Assembly: GCA_947172415.1 (NCBI GenBank)
Contig: OX359201.1
Location: 310,001 to 374,000, forward strand
Length of the DNA: 64,000 nt
Direction: 5' to 3'
From: Chondrosia reniformis
Taxonomy: Eukaryota; Porifera; Demospongiae; Chondrillida; Chondrillidae
Part shown: in pieces, positions 23,284-40,935 of the stretch
Numbering within the stretch: position 1 is the first letter of the stretch
Layout of the letters: each line of letters starts with the position of its first letter
Made by a program: the position numbers and the translations under genes
The notes under the pieces: model-generated
The model's input: the letters and a program-made list of their open reading frames with translations, nothing else
Told to the model about the DNA's origin: nothing
Database searches by the model: none

Positions 23284-24033
23284 GCTCATCAAAAATATAA
23301 ACATTCAGTATACTCTTGTAAATTATTGCATAACACAAAGGCCGTCCGGCCCGTTGTATAAGAAAAATACACGAAAGAAAAAAAGGAAAAAACTTTAAGA
23401 AAGTAAAAGAAAAAAGAAAAAAAGGAAAAAACTTCTTTGAAGAAGAAAATACCTATATATATATAAGGAAAAAGAAAAAAAGGAAAAAAAATGAAGAAAG
23501 TAAAAGAAAAAAGAAAAAAAGAAAAAAACTTAGAAGAAATACGTCTATATATATAACGAAAAAGAAAAAAGGAAAAAAATTGAAGAAAGTAAAAGGAAAA
23601 AGAAAAAAGGAAAAAAACTGAAGAAAATAAAAAGATGATACACATAATTAAGCATTTCAAATTGCTATTCCTCCCTTGACCTAGCCACTCATGCAGTAGT
23701 TACTTTATAAACCTCTATGGGTGTAATTAAATATTTTAATGCTTTATATCAAAAAGTACACAATGCTGAAACTCTATCAAAGGAAATATATAGCTCTACA
23801 TAAAATTGATTCCATTGGAGTCAACTGAGCCTCTTGACTCAATTAGCTCTAAAAACCTAAACCAACACATGTGCCTAGCTCAAGTGACTGACAATTAAGA
23901 ATAATTTGCCAAGATATATTTACATAATGAAGAAATGAAGTCAATGGGTTTAAACAGTAAGTGACAAAGTAACTTGGCATAGTTCAGAATGTGATAAAAC
24001 AAAAATATAAAAATGACATTGTGATACAGTGTT
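23284..24033. other. Spacer with A-rich low-complexity tract
   Basis: The part at 23360-23640 is a purine tract of AAAGAAAAAAGGAAAAAAC-like words. The rest is plain AT-rich sequence before the EEIG1 stop codon. The open frame through the tract is an artefact of composition. Confidence 0.7.
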
Positions 24034-30809
<6,776 letters not shown>

Positions 30810-30973
30810 TTATTACAATGCCCCTAGAACTGGGCGAAGCCCTGAGGTCATGCTATGAATATCATTACTTGTCAAATCATAACTATTACGTACACATGAA
30901 TCAGCCTTTTACAAAAGGAAATTGAATAGAATAATAAAAATACAATACAATACAATATAGGGTTTGTCTATTG

Positions 30974-33900
30974 TCAGTACTCCTCGGCCATGATGCCAGA
31001 GTAGAGTGGAGCGTCTGTGAACTGAATATCAATGGTCTCCTCTGCACTGCCTTCCCTTCCAACAGATTCTTGAGCATAGGAGTAGCTATAGTTGACATAC
31101 AGCTTCATTATTATGGGCGGCTGCAGGGAGTAAAGAGGGGCGTGTCAGTGTCTCAGTGAAGAGTGTCAGTGAGGGGTGTGTCAGAGAAGAGTGTCAGGAA
31201 TTTGAAGGAGTATGTCAGCAAAGGGTGTCAGTGAGGGGTGTGTCAGGAAGGGGTGTGTCATTGCAAGTGACTATCCAGTAGGAAGGAAAGAGAAGGAGAG
31301 ATATTAAGAGATATAAAGTGGTTACTTTGATTTTCTGCAGGTCTGGTATTCTAAAGAACTGTAGCTCTTTCTTGCTGTAAGCTTTTGGATTGTAGCAACT
31401 CTCCTCATGTTCGTACTGCATTCCTGAGATGTGGTCCTATCAAGGAATGTGAGGTATCAGTAAGAGTTCTGAAGAGGACTGCTGGACTGCAGCTAACATT
31501 GAACAAGGTTCAAGTTTTGGATTTAAATATTTAAAACTATTCAATTTCTTCTCCTATTGTAACTGATATGGTGATAGACAAAGATGACTTGTGATGTCAT
31601 CTTGTAAATAGTTCAATCTTCTCAGAACTATCCACTGCTAGGTTGGGAGGAATGATGAATCTACTCACCTGAAAATTTTCCAAATTATTGAGTTTCCTTT
31701 GAGAGGATAATTCCAGCTTCAGTTCTGTGATGTCCACTTCCAGTCGAGTGCCCTTCAAGAGCTCAATAATGACAATCAGCACATTGGAGTGTTCGGCCTC
31801 AAAGTTCAGACGCAGTACAACACGTTTCTCTGCAGTAGCTACCATCAAGGTACTCGGGACAACTATAAAATGGAAAGAGTTAGGAAGTTAGTCTCTCTCT
31901 CACACACACACATCAGTCAAGTTTACCAAGAGCCTTGGCCCAGCGATCTTCACGTTCCTTTCTCTTTCTAAAAAAATCATCATATTCTGTCTCATCAATT
32001 TCCTCAATGTCATCAAAGAGAGACAAATCTTCACACAAGTTGTCCACAATCTGTGGTTTCTGCCAATTGTATCGCTGAGGTAGACCAATTGGTTTCAGAG
32101 AGAGAACATCTACAAACAGAAGGATTTGTAATACCACAACCTCGCACCAGCCACGCCCTCGCACCAGCCACGCCCTCGCACCAGCCACGCCCTCACACCA
32201 GCCACACCCTCACACCAGCCACACCCTCACACCAGCCACGCCCTCACACCAGCCACGCCCTCACACCAGCCACGCCCTCACACCAGCCACACCCTCACCC
32301 ATGTCCTTCAATCGTGCTCACTTCTTTGCACCCTCTTAAGGAAGGCATCCACACTCTCCTTCTCCGTCTGGTCTTTCTGGAGAGCATTCTTAATGGCTGT
32401 CACAAAGAAGCTGTTCTTCTCGTCGTTTCCCTTCTCCTCCACTGGAGTGTTTGGCTCAAAGGCCAACCCGTACTCAGACCTACCAGGACAGAGTGCAGAG
32501 GTCAGAGGTCAGAGTGCACAGTGTGCCTGGTCCACTAATTAGTGGTCTCAAGCAACTCAATAACACAAGAGCTTTAATACGTCCATGCACTTACGTGGCA
32601 AATCCGATGACTGTGTAAGTGTTGTAGTTGCTGAGGTGCTGGCTGGCGTCTAAAGTTGGTGGAAAGGCTTTCGGCTCAGAATCAAAAAATACAGGATACG
32701 CAGATGGAGTCTTTGGATCAACATTTCTGTTAATAAGGGAAAACACTATAAAATATCTTTTGGATGGTTTGAGTTTGACACAGTTAAAAGAAATTCTTAT
32801 TCTAGTATAAAATATGCAAATGATTTACTAGAATATCACAAGTTTTACAGAAACATCCAATCAGCTGTATTAAAATGTCCTACTATAGTATCCAACAGTA
32901 TCCAATGTTTTACTGAGCCCTCTTACATTCTCTCTCTGCACATATCCAGTAGAAGGATGCTGAGCTTGGCTCCCGTCTCCTTCATCTTCTCCTTCAGGCT
33001 GTGGGCACAGATGCAGAGGTTGGGGTTGTGGTGGGCGGAGGCGTCAGTCCCCATCAGATACTGACTGTGGGCCATCTCAAAGCCGTGTCCAGCAAAGAAG
33101 AAGAGAGCGTACACTCCCGGCCCCAGTAGAGTTAGGAAGTACTGAAAAGCTTGGTCCATCTCATCTTTGGTCAAGTTGATCAAACTGACACACTATAGCA
33201 GATATGGAGAGGGAGAGGGAGAGGGAGAGGGAGGGGAAGAGGGAGGGGGGGAAGAGGAGAGGAAGAGGAAGAGGGAGAGGGAGAGGGAGGGGAGGGTGAG
33301 AGGGAGAAGGAGGACAAGAGGGAGAGGAGGAGAGGGAGAGGAGGAGAGGGAAAGGGAGAAGGACGAGAGGGAGAGGGAGAGGGAGAGGGTGGGGGAGGCG
33401 AGAAGGAGAGGGATGGAGGGAGAGGGAGAGAACATTTAAACTAAATTAGAATATAAAACTACGCTTTTGAAGTAATATTGTATCATGTGACAATCACATG
33501 ACGCACTCAAGTACTCACTTTAAAGTTGAGACTAGTTAGAATGTGTGTCAGATCTGATATATCAGTTTCCGGAGTCTTTAGATTTCGATACTTTTCCAAG
33601 CGATACTGTTTGTTGCCAATCAGTAGAGCAACTTTGTCCAAACAGCGCACCTGACCAGATAACACTGCACAAGATACGCACATAAACCACTCTCTAACAG
33701 TGTGCATATAATAACATTGTGTGCTATATGTGCTACATATATGAAGATGCTATGTATAGTTGAGTCAATCTGATGCATATACATGTACACATCTACCTGG
33801 TAGCACTCCAATTGGTTGTGAAAAGGTATCTTTAGAGGAGTGGGGGTGAGGGAAAGGCTCCCGAGTGGTGGCACCATGCTGCCCATGGGTCTGGCTCTCC

Positions 33901-36469
33901 CGAGGGGACTGGTAGCCATTTTGAGGTACCTCGTTCTGCAGGGGAGGACTAAAGGAACTGAGCAGAGGGTCTGGCCGCGGGAAGGGAGGAATATAGTTAG
34001 GTGACCCAAAGCCATTGGTATTGTTATGATACCCCCCGTTGCTTGGAGACCATGAACCTGAGAGGAAGAAGGAGAGAGAGAATGGGGGAGAGAGAGTAAT
34101 GGGAGAGGGGGAGAGAGAGTAAGGGGAGAGGGGGAGAGGGGGAGAGGGGGAGAGGGGGAGAGGGGAGAGGGGGAGAGGGGGAGAGGGAGAGGGGGAGAGG
34201 GGGAGAGTGGAGAGAGATATAACTCAATAATAGAACAATTATTGAAAACATTACAAATAAGAATACTTACATACAAATATACATACTGTAATGAAATGCA
34301 AAGTTAAAAAATAGCAATGTAAGGAAAATCCCAAACCATTTGGCCCTCACTGAGAGTACAGCCTCTATATCCTACCTTGGAGAGGTGAATTGAGGTAAGG
34401 ATGGTCTATGTGGAAAGAATGATGCAACATGAATCTGTTATTGCGCAATATCTGTACAGCTGACCTACCATACATTGAGTCCTCCTGAGACTGCTGTGGC
34501 ATCATGGGACTGTGAAGGTCAACTGTACAGGATGGAAGGGAAATCCCCATTTAACAGGGGACATGTAGATACAAACCCCTGCATTACATAACTGGGTCAA
34601 GGGAATTCTTTAATTGATTTCAGTTTCACATTCACAAAGGAAGTTGAACAATTTGGGAATTTTAAAAATTCCAAAGACATTTTGAGTGAATATACTACTA
34701 TTTCTTATCTCACCTCTAACTCTACAAGGTAGCGATATCTTTTGTCCAAACTCATTGGTAACTCTACAGCGATATTCGCCACTGTGCTCTGGGGTGATAT
34801 TCTCAATGGAGAGGTCCTTGTGTGTTCCATAAGGGAGAGGAACGTTGTCCTTGTACCACTGGTGCACCATGGGCTGTGCCCCCCTCGCTTCACACTTTAT
34901 GTGCAAGGTGCGGCCCACATAGACAGTCAATTCGTCTGGTAAATCAACCTTTGGGAGAGCTGACCAATGGAACAGAATACAGTTCAAAGCACTGGCACTG
35001 CATATAAACTAACACAATTTGTACAGTAACAATTGTACAGTAAGTTACACAGTCAAAAGAGTATAAATAATTGTGACACATGCTTACATTCAGAGCTCTG
35101 TGCAGCTGGCATCAAATTTCCTAATATGGGACAAAGAGCAACTCTTGAATAGCTATTTTAATATGAAATATCCAAGAATATCCAAGAATATCCGAAGATA
35201 TACAAGATTGCATTTCTGGCTGCTCACCTAATTTGGCAGGAGGCTCGCTGACAATGACCTCCACCCAGTGGGAGAATTCACTTCCATATTTGTTCATTGC
35301 TCTGCAGCAGTACCGTCCCGTGTATGACCTGTCCACCTCTTCAACCAGCAGAATGGACTCCTTGTGGTTGGGGAGGGGCCTTGGTTTGTTATCAGATGCA
35401 GCTTTAAACCACAAGTATTCTGGTTTTGGGACGCCAGTAGCCTCACATTTGAGCTCCAAACGGTCACCGACGGTGATGGGACAAGACTGAGGCTGTTTGG
35501 TAATCTTTACATTCTCTAAACACAAAGATCAGGAAGCAGTTCTAAAAGACTGTAAGGAGACACCTCTAGCACCTTAAAGGGAAAAAGACAAAGATTTCTG
35601 AGTCACTGATAAATAGTGGAACAGCCATCTGGTCCAGTGGAGGAGGAGGAAGAGCAGAATCTGATCTTCATCTAAAGCACTCTGCCTGGTATGTGGTATA
35701 TATACTATCTACACTCTATATATAAAGGGGCTACCAGGACAGTGTGGTATGTATACTCTATAGAGAAAGGGGCTACCAGGACAGTGTGGTATGTATACTC
35801 TATAGAGAAAGGGGCTACCAGGACAGTGTGGTATGTATATAGTCTCTGAACTCTGATCTGATTTCTGAATGAATTAATTGTACAGTAATTGATTTCCAAA
35901 TAAACATTTTGCTCCTATACAAATGTATAGGGCAAACGAAACAACCATCCCTACATTGATTGATTGTAAAATATGTTTTAGAAGACTCATGTTACTGTCT
36001 CCTCCAAGTCCAACATTCGGTAGTACCTACCTGTATAACACAGAAGCTCCAGACCATCTCGACAGTTGATTCTCTTCAAAGCTGTTATGAGATCCCCAAC
36101 TGGATACAGCTGTCTGCTCAGCCTCAGTAACAACTGGTAACCAGGGCTACCGCTCGGGCTACAGCGGGAACAACAGATCAATTCATTACATCAGTAGACT
36201 CGTAGAACTTCGTGTTCCAAGACCGCATATAGCGCCTGTTCGCGTAAAGGTTTACTGCAAACATACCTACTAACTGCCATTCCAATCTTCTCGATCTCCA
36301 CGTCCTGAAACTTGGTGTTTGGTAGATTGGCGGCAAGGTCCCGCCACATCGACTCAATGTCCAGCTTCCGTCCCAACTTGTGGAAGAAAGGATATCCTAA
36401 TCCGTCAATACTCTCTTTAAGGCGAGACTTTGTCCAGGCATTTGGAGAATTGTCGACTTGTACGGCCAT
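30974..36469 (-). CDS. MALT1: MALT1 paracaspase homologue
   Basis: Arginine-specific cysteine protease and scaffold of CARD-BCL10-MALT1 signalling towards NF-kB. The ATG at 36469 gives MAVQVDNSPNAWTKSRLK. Domains in order: N-terminal death domain in two exons (36270-36469 and about 36040-36160, GYQLLLRLSRQLYPVGDLI), two Ig domains (about 35225-35520, LELKCEATGVPKPEYLWFKA; and about 34715-34965, LHIKCEARGAQPMVHQW), a Pro/Gly-rich linker, then the paracaspase domain. The latter starts at KVALLIGNKQYRLEKYRNLK (about 33530-33655). The catalytic His is in FFAGHGFE and the catalytic Cys in LLLDMCRER (both about 32930-33180). Exons at 32590-32730, 32320-32480, 31920-32110, 31655-31865, 31320-31440 and 30974-31120 finish the protease and the third Ig-like domain. 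Both catalytic residues are present, so it looks active. Its upstream neighbour on the same strand is a CARD-containing receptor. Exact exon ends were not all checked. Confidence 0.92.
32150..32300. repeat. 17-bp tandem repeat in a MALT1 intron
   Basis: About nine copies of CACCAGCCACGCCCTCG with C/A variants lie between two MALT1 exons. Confidence 0.85.
33199..33432. repeat. GA-rich purine tract in a MALT1 intron
   Basis: Long polypurine stretch of GGAGAG words on the plus strand, hence polypyrimidine in the MALT1 transcript. It sits inside the intron that separates two exons of the protease domain. Confidence 0.85.
34060..34216. repeat. Second GA-rich purine tract in a MALT1 intron
   Basis: GGGGGAGAGGGGGAGA-type repeat on the plus strand, next to the exon encoding the Pro/Gly-rich linker of MALT1. 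Confidence 0.85.
35718..35845. repeat. 42-bp tandem repeat, three copies, in a MALT1 intron
   Basis: Three near-identical units containing GGGGCTACCAGGACAGTGTG lie between the exons for the second half of the death domain and the first Ig domain. Confidence 0.85.
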
Positions 36470-36965
36470 CTCGATCTCCACTTGATCTAACTTTCTGCGT
36501 CAAGAAAAGGGAATTACTATCCAGGGAAAATCGGAAGTTTCCCTTGGGTATGACGTCATTAAACCGACCCTTCCCTAGGCCTCGGCATATATACTACAGG
36601 CATGATGCTACAGACACTAAGTAGATGGCAAAGTATAATCAACAGCATAGTATATATGAGTAAGGAAAAAAATGCTTTAGTATATACCTTGTGTCACATG
36701 AAAAATCTAATATCAGGCAGTACGGTAGTACTCCCTATGTAGGGATTATATACTATATATATACTATTTTCCTACATGCTATGCATGTCAACATATGGTT
36801 GTCAAATAAGTATATGTAATATTCGGTTCACAAAGGGGCTGTGATGTGCAATTATGCCAGTAAAAGGAAGTCCACTGTTCCATCTGATGTCCCAAGTGAG
36901 ATGCTATTACTTGTACTGCTACCTTGACTACAAAATTATAAATTACATTATCATGAATTATGTTA

Positions 36966-39900
36966 TCATGTAATATGACAATGATATAAAAAATGAGCCA
37001 ACCTTGTAAGCAATGGACAGCTGTTTGACCTGCCACTATCTGCCACTGGAATAAAAGAATTCAAAGGAGGTCCTTCCTTTGTCTTTGAAGAGGAGCCACT
37101 ACACATTCCTGTATATAATAGGTGAATTAGATCAATCCCTTCAGTGATTACATTATACAGAAAATAAAACTTTTTAAATCTATAAAACATTACCTAGAAA
37201 CTCTTCTATCATGTCTGCCAGCTTTTGATTGTTGAAGTGTCCATCAGACTGTTCCCTGATCACTTTAGAAAGACACTTAAGCTTCTCTGTTGAGGGATCT
37301 TGTAATAAGACGTGATATAATCTGTCACTAGCAGCTCTCTGTGTCTGGCAGTTTGATAGGAGCTCGCACTCTTCAGATGATATAGCTCCACTAAGCATCA
37401 GATACGTGTGGAGATTGCTAAAGTTGCAATTTTGAAGGAATTGATGAGCAACTTTTGTTGTATGTAGGAAATCAGTAACTCTGCTAGATTGTGTGTTTGG
37501 TAATGGATCTAAAATTAAAAGTTTAAATTAAAATTCACTACAATTTTGGTGTTTCACAGTACGCAATATATCAAACCTTGAGTGTTTGTAGAGTTTTGGT
37601 GACTAGCCCTAACAACAGGTTCAGTGTCTTCACTGACAACCATGTACTTGAGGTCACTCTCCTTAAACTGTCTAGCAACAGCAGCAGCTTCTTCCAGTTC
37701 ACTTGGCTCAGGTTCGGAGGTGAGTATGACCTTCACCTATTGACAACAATGTTACATATCTACCAATCAAATATCCATATACATTGGGTACGTAAAGAAT
37801 TGGCAGGGGACATATGAAATGACATATGAAAAGGATAACATAGTAGTACACATATAATATATCAGAGAGTACGGTAGTACTCTCTAAGTAGGAATGGCCG
37901 GAAAAAAAAATGGCCGCCCTATCCAATGTATTAGCAATCAACACCTAATAAATCGCCAACGAAGCGATTTTCGGTTATATTCGGTTATTTGCAGCGATTA
38001 ATGCACGCTTTCCTAAATGCCAAAACATGTTTCGACGCTCTACACGCTCTATAGCGTTCAAAAAGCGGCTAACTAGGAATAGACCCACTTCCAAAATTCA
38101 TTTTTTCTTCTTCTTCTTCTTCTTCTTCTTCTTCTTCTTTTATTGAATAGACTAGCGCTAATATGCGAACTTGTGCGGGCACGTACTAGTTATAAATCGT
38201 CATAAATATTTCGGAACTAGGGAATAGACAGCCCTAAATCTGTATGCGCTCTACAATAAGCATGTTAATTGTGAAGAGCGAAAATTGTGGTCTTCTCGGA
38301 CGCCATTTTTTAATTAAGAGATCATGGTTTTCGGCATATTTCTCTTGTCTAAGACGTTATTTTGAGATCTTCGCCAAGAAAACTTTCAAATCAATTTAAA
38401 ACAAGTAATATTAAGAGGAAAAAAGGGGGAATACAAGTAAATAAAAAACATTTACAAAAATGATGTTAGAAGTAGAAATGGCAGTGTTCACTAATACATC
38501 TGCAAAAAGTATCGAAACAAGACACTGATTATATGATAAGGCTAATCATACAGAAGTTGCATATATACTGAAATTTAAGTAACTTAACCATACACTTCTG
38601 TGTTTGGGCGCACCATTCCTACTTAAGGTTAGTGCGCCCAAACACAGAAGTGTATGGTTAAGTTACTTAAATTTCAGTATATATGCAACTTCTGTATGAT
38701 TAGCCTTATCATATAATCAGTGTCTTGTTTCGATACTTTTTGCAGATGTATTAGTGAACACTGCCATTTCTACTTCTAACATCATTTTTGTAAATGTTTT
38801 TTATTTACTTGTATATACATAGGATGATGTCAGCAGGAATATGTACATTATGTTTGAACAACACTTGGAATAAAGTGTATAAACAACTGGTGTCTGAAAT
38901 ATAATATGTTTGTAATACATATATTTGTATATACACAATTCTTACTTTTGGTGTTTCAATTGATGCATCATAAATCCAATTGCACTGTATTCCCTTTAGT
39001 ATGAGACTGTTGAATATTTCAAGCACTTTTAACTTATCTTTGCTCATCTCTTCTGCATATCGCTGAGGAATATAAAACCACAATATAATGCTTCCCTCTT
39101 CATATCCAGCCAAGACTACAAAGCACTGAGGCACTTTGAGAGCTATACTGATGCACTCCTTCACATCTAAGGCCTTTGAGAGGGTGCACTCCTCTGGGGA
39201 ACAAGGAAGCTTCACTTTGAGGAAGCAGAATTGTGGAGGCTGTTTGGAGAGGAGGTAGTTCTCTTGCTGAGGTGGCACCAGTGAGAGGGAAATCCCCCCA
39301 TCCTTCCAGGTCTTCTGATATTGGTCTAGTACTATAACAATATTGGATTGCATTGTACTATCGGGAGAAAGTGTCTGGTTCATTTCTTTCAACATGAAGA
39401 CATCAAACACACTCCAAAGTGTAGTCATCTTCCTTGCAGTGTCAAAATGAAGGTGTAGATCGTTAAGACCATGAACAGTTGAAATGCGTTCCAGAGCACC
39501 TCCAAAGTCAGTCAGGCACTGAGATACAATGAGCTCATTAAAATGATCCAAAGCTATGTAAAAAATAACTACACATCACAAGAATGTGAATTGGACTTGT
39601 AATTAATTGTGCCATTACCAGATTTGAAACTGTTCATCTGCAGAATATCATCCAAAATTTCAAAAGAGAGCTTTCTTCGCTTCCATCTAGGGCTATAAAT
39701 AGACTTTTTACGACAGTCATCATTCATTGAAGGTTCATTTCTGCCACATTGTGCTTCAAAGGAAAGCCATATATCATCTTGAGAACTTTGAAGTTCAATT
39801 GTATCATAACAATCGGGACCCATGACCATACCTATGTATATAAGGAAGAGTTGGTGAGATGTTTTATGCAGCATTGACTCTTTTACAAGTATACATTTAT

Positions 39901-40731
39901 GCATAACTAACCTTTCTTTGCTCTCCTTCTTTTTGAAAGCAGGATGATGATGATGATGATGATGATGATGCATGTAATGAATATTAACACTAAAATAGTA
40001 GATACTGATGGAACAAGAATCCTTAACAGTTCCGGGTCTGATGTGGCAGTGGGTTTTAGGGGGTGGTAAATAAAGCTAGTAATTAACCACGTTTTATTGT
40101 TTTTACAGAGAATTGGTTGTACCCCAAATTCTGGAAATATTGTGTACTTGACAAGCACATTCACATAGTAATCATTAAGATATAAGCAGTTGTCTTGTAT
40201 AGATATATTTGTAAAACCACTTTTTGTTAAATTATTTGAGTGACACTTAATTTGAATACTCTCTCCTTCCTCCGATATGAGTTCCCAGAGACTGGAGTTC
40301 AAAGGTTGTATCTCCAGTCCTCTCTCTTCCGCATCAAAAGGTTCAGTTCCCAGAACTGGACATATCTGGAACTCATTGGTAGAGTCGTTATAAGAGACTT
40401 CGAGTCTATCAACATACACAGGCGCTACAACGCTCAGGTTCAGAGGTACAGGTGAGTCTGAACAACACGGGTTGCCTTCCTTACAGCAGGACTCGTAAGG
40501 AGGCCCGCTCCCATTACAGCGATAGCCACTGTACGCGCCTATCGCGGGAGCTGTCCAATTCGATGCGTCCGCATAGTGTCCTTTCCCATCGCAAGAGGAG
40601 CTGAATGGAGCGGAGCTGTACTCGCATAGATCGTACGTACATCCGTAGACAAGCTTCTGCTCGAAATTGCCCAAAGATAGCCTGAACTGACAGAGTAACA
40701 ACGAGAGAAGAAGTAGCCTCATCGCTGCCAT
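36966..40731 (-). CDS. Single-pass membrane receptor with novel cytoplasmic module and C-terminal CARD
   Basis: No known orthologue is recognised. Six exons form a fully phase-consistent model of about 752 residues: 39912-40731, 39619-39831, 38946-39553, 37577-37736, 37194-37508 and 36966-37108. It starts with a signal peptide (MRLLLLSLLLCQFRLSLG). A Cys-rich, N-glycosylation-rich ectodomain of about 215 residues follows (CCKEGNPCCSD; NLSVV, NDSTN, NNLTK). Next come a membrane helix with a long Ile run and a basic stop (KRRRAKK). The cytoplasmic part has a linker, then a module shared with the ROCO gene (CFVVLAGYEEGSIILWFYIP). Exon 37194-37508 has a CARD-like helical pattern (GAISSEECELLSNCQTQRA, LIPxL-type helices, then LADMIEEFLG). 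CARDs recruit BCL10-type adaptors, and MALT1 lies directly downstream on the same strand. The ligand is unknown. The start could be a nearby ATG (40767 or 40722). Confidence 0.75.
38106..38142. repeat. (TTC)n microsatellite
   Basis: About eleven TTC triplets in the same large intron of the CARD receptor. Confidence 0.95.
38431..38814. repeat. Apparently perfect 183-bp inverted repeat with 18-bp spacer
   Basis: Left arm 38431-38613 and right arm 38632-38814 are exact reverse complements as far as I can read. The spacer is CATTCCTACTTAAGGTTA. The element lies in the intron between the module exon and the next exon of the CARD receptor, so the pre-mRNA would contain a long perfect hairpin. No terminal motif or target duplication is evident. 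Confidence 0.9.
39942..39972 (-). repeat. Trinucleotide repeat encoding part of the membrane helix
   Basis: A (GAT)n run on the plus strand reads ATC/ATT on the coding strand and supplies about nine Ile residues in the receptor's transmembrane segment. Length change here would alter helix length in steps of one residue. Confidence 0.8.
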
Positions 40732-40935
40732 AGAACTTGAAGCAGTATATACGAGGTACAATCCCATGGGAACCACCTTGGTAAATCCTTCCTACTACTA
40801 AGTCATTTCCTACTACTTATTAGTTATATATTTAGGAAGCCACAGTATGTCTTGGACACATAGCAAATAAAACGACTAAACGACGACGATATTAAAATCA
40901 TTTTATGTCTAATTAATTCTAAAATGCACTTCTAA

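Noticed and set aside
23289-23660. Phe-rich minus-strand frame
   Set aside because: A-rich low-complexity DNA translated on the other strand; no coding signature.
33167-34276. Glu/Arg/Gly-rich and Ser/Pro/Leu-rich frames
   Set aside because: Products of GA-rich simple sequence in MALT1 introns.
36788-37036. Extra C-terminal exon of the CARD receptor
   Set aside because: A donor-like GTTGGC exists at the end of the last exon, but the in-frame stop at 36966 closes a model with consistent phase, and the downstream frame shows no domain.
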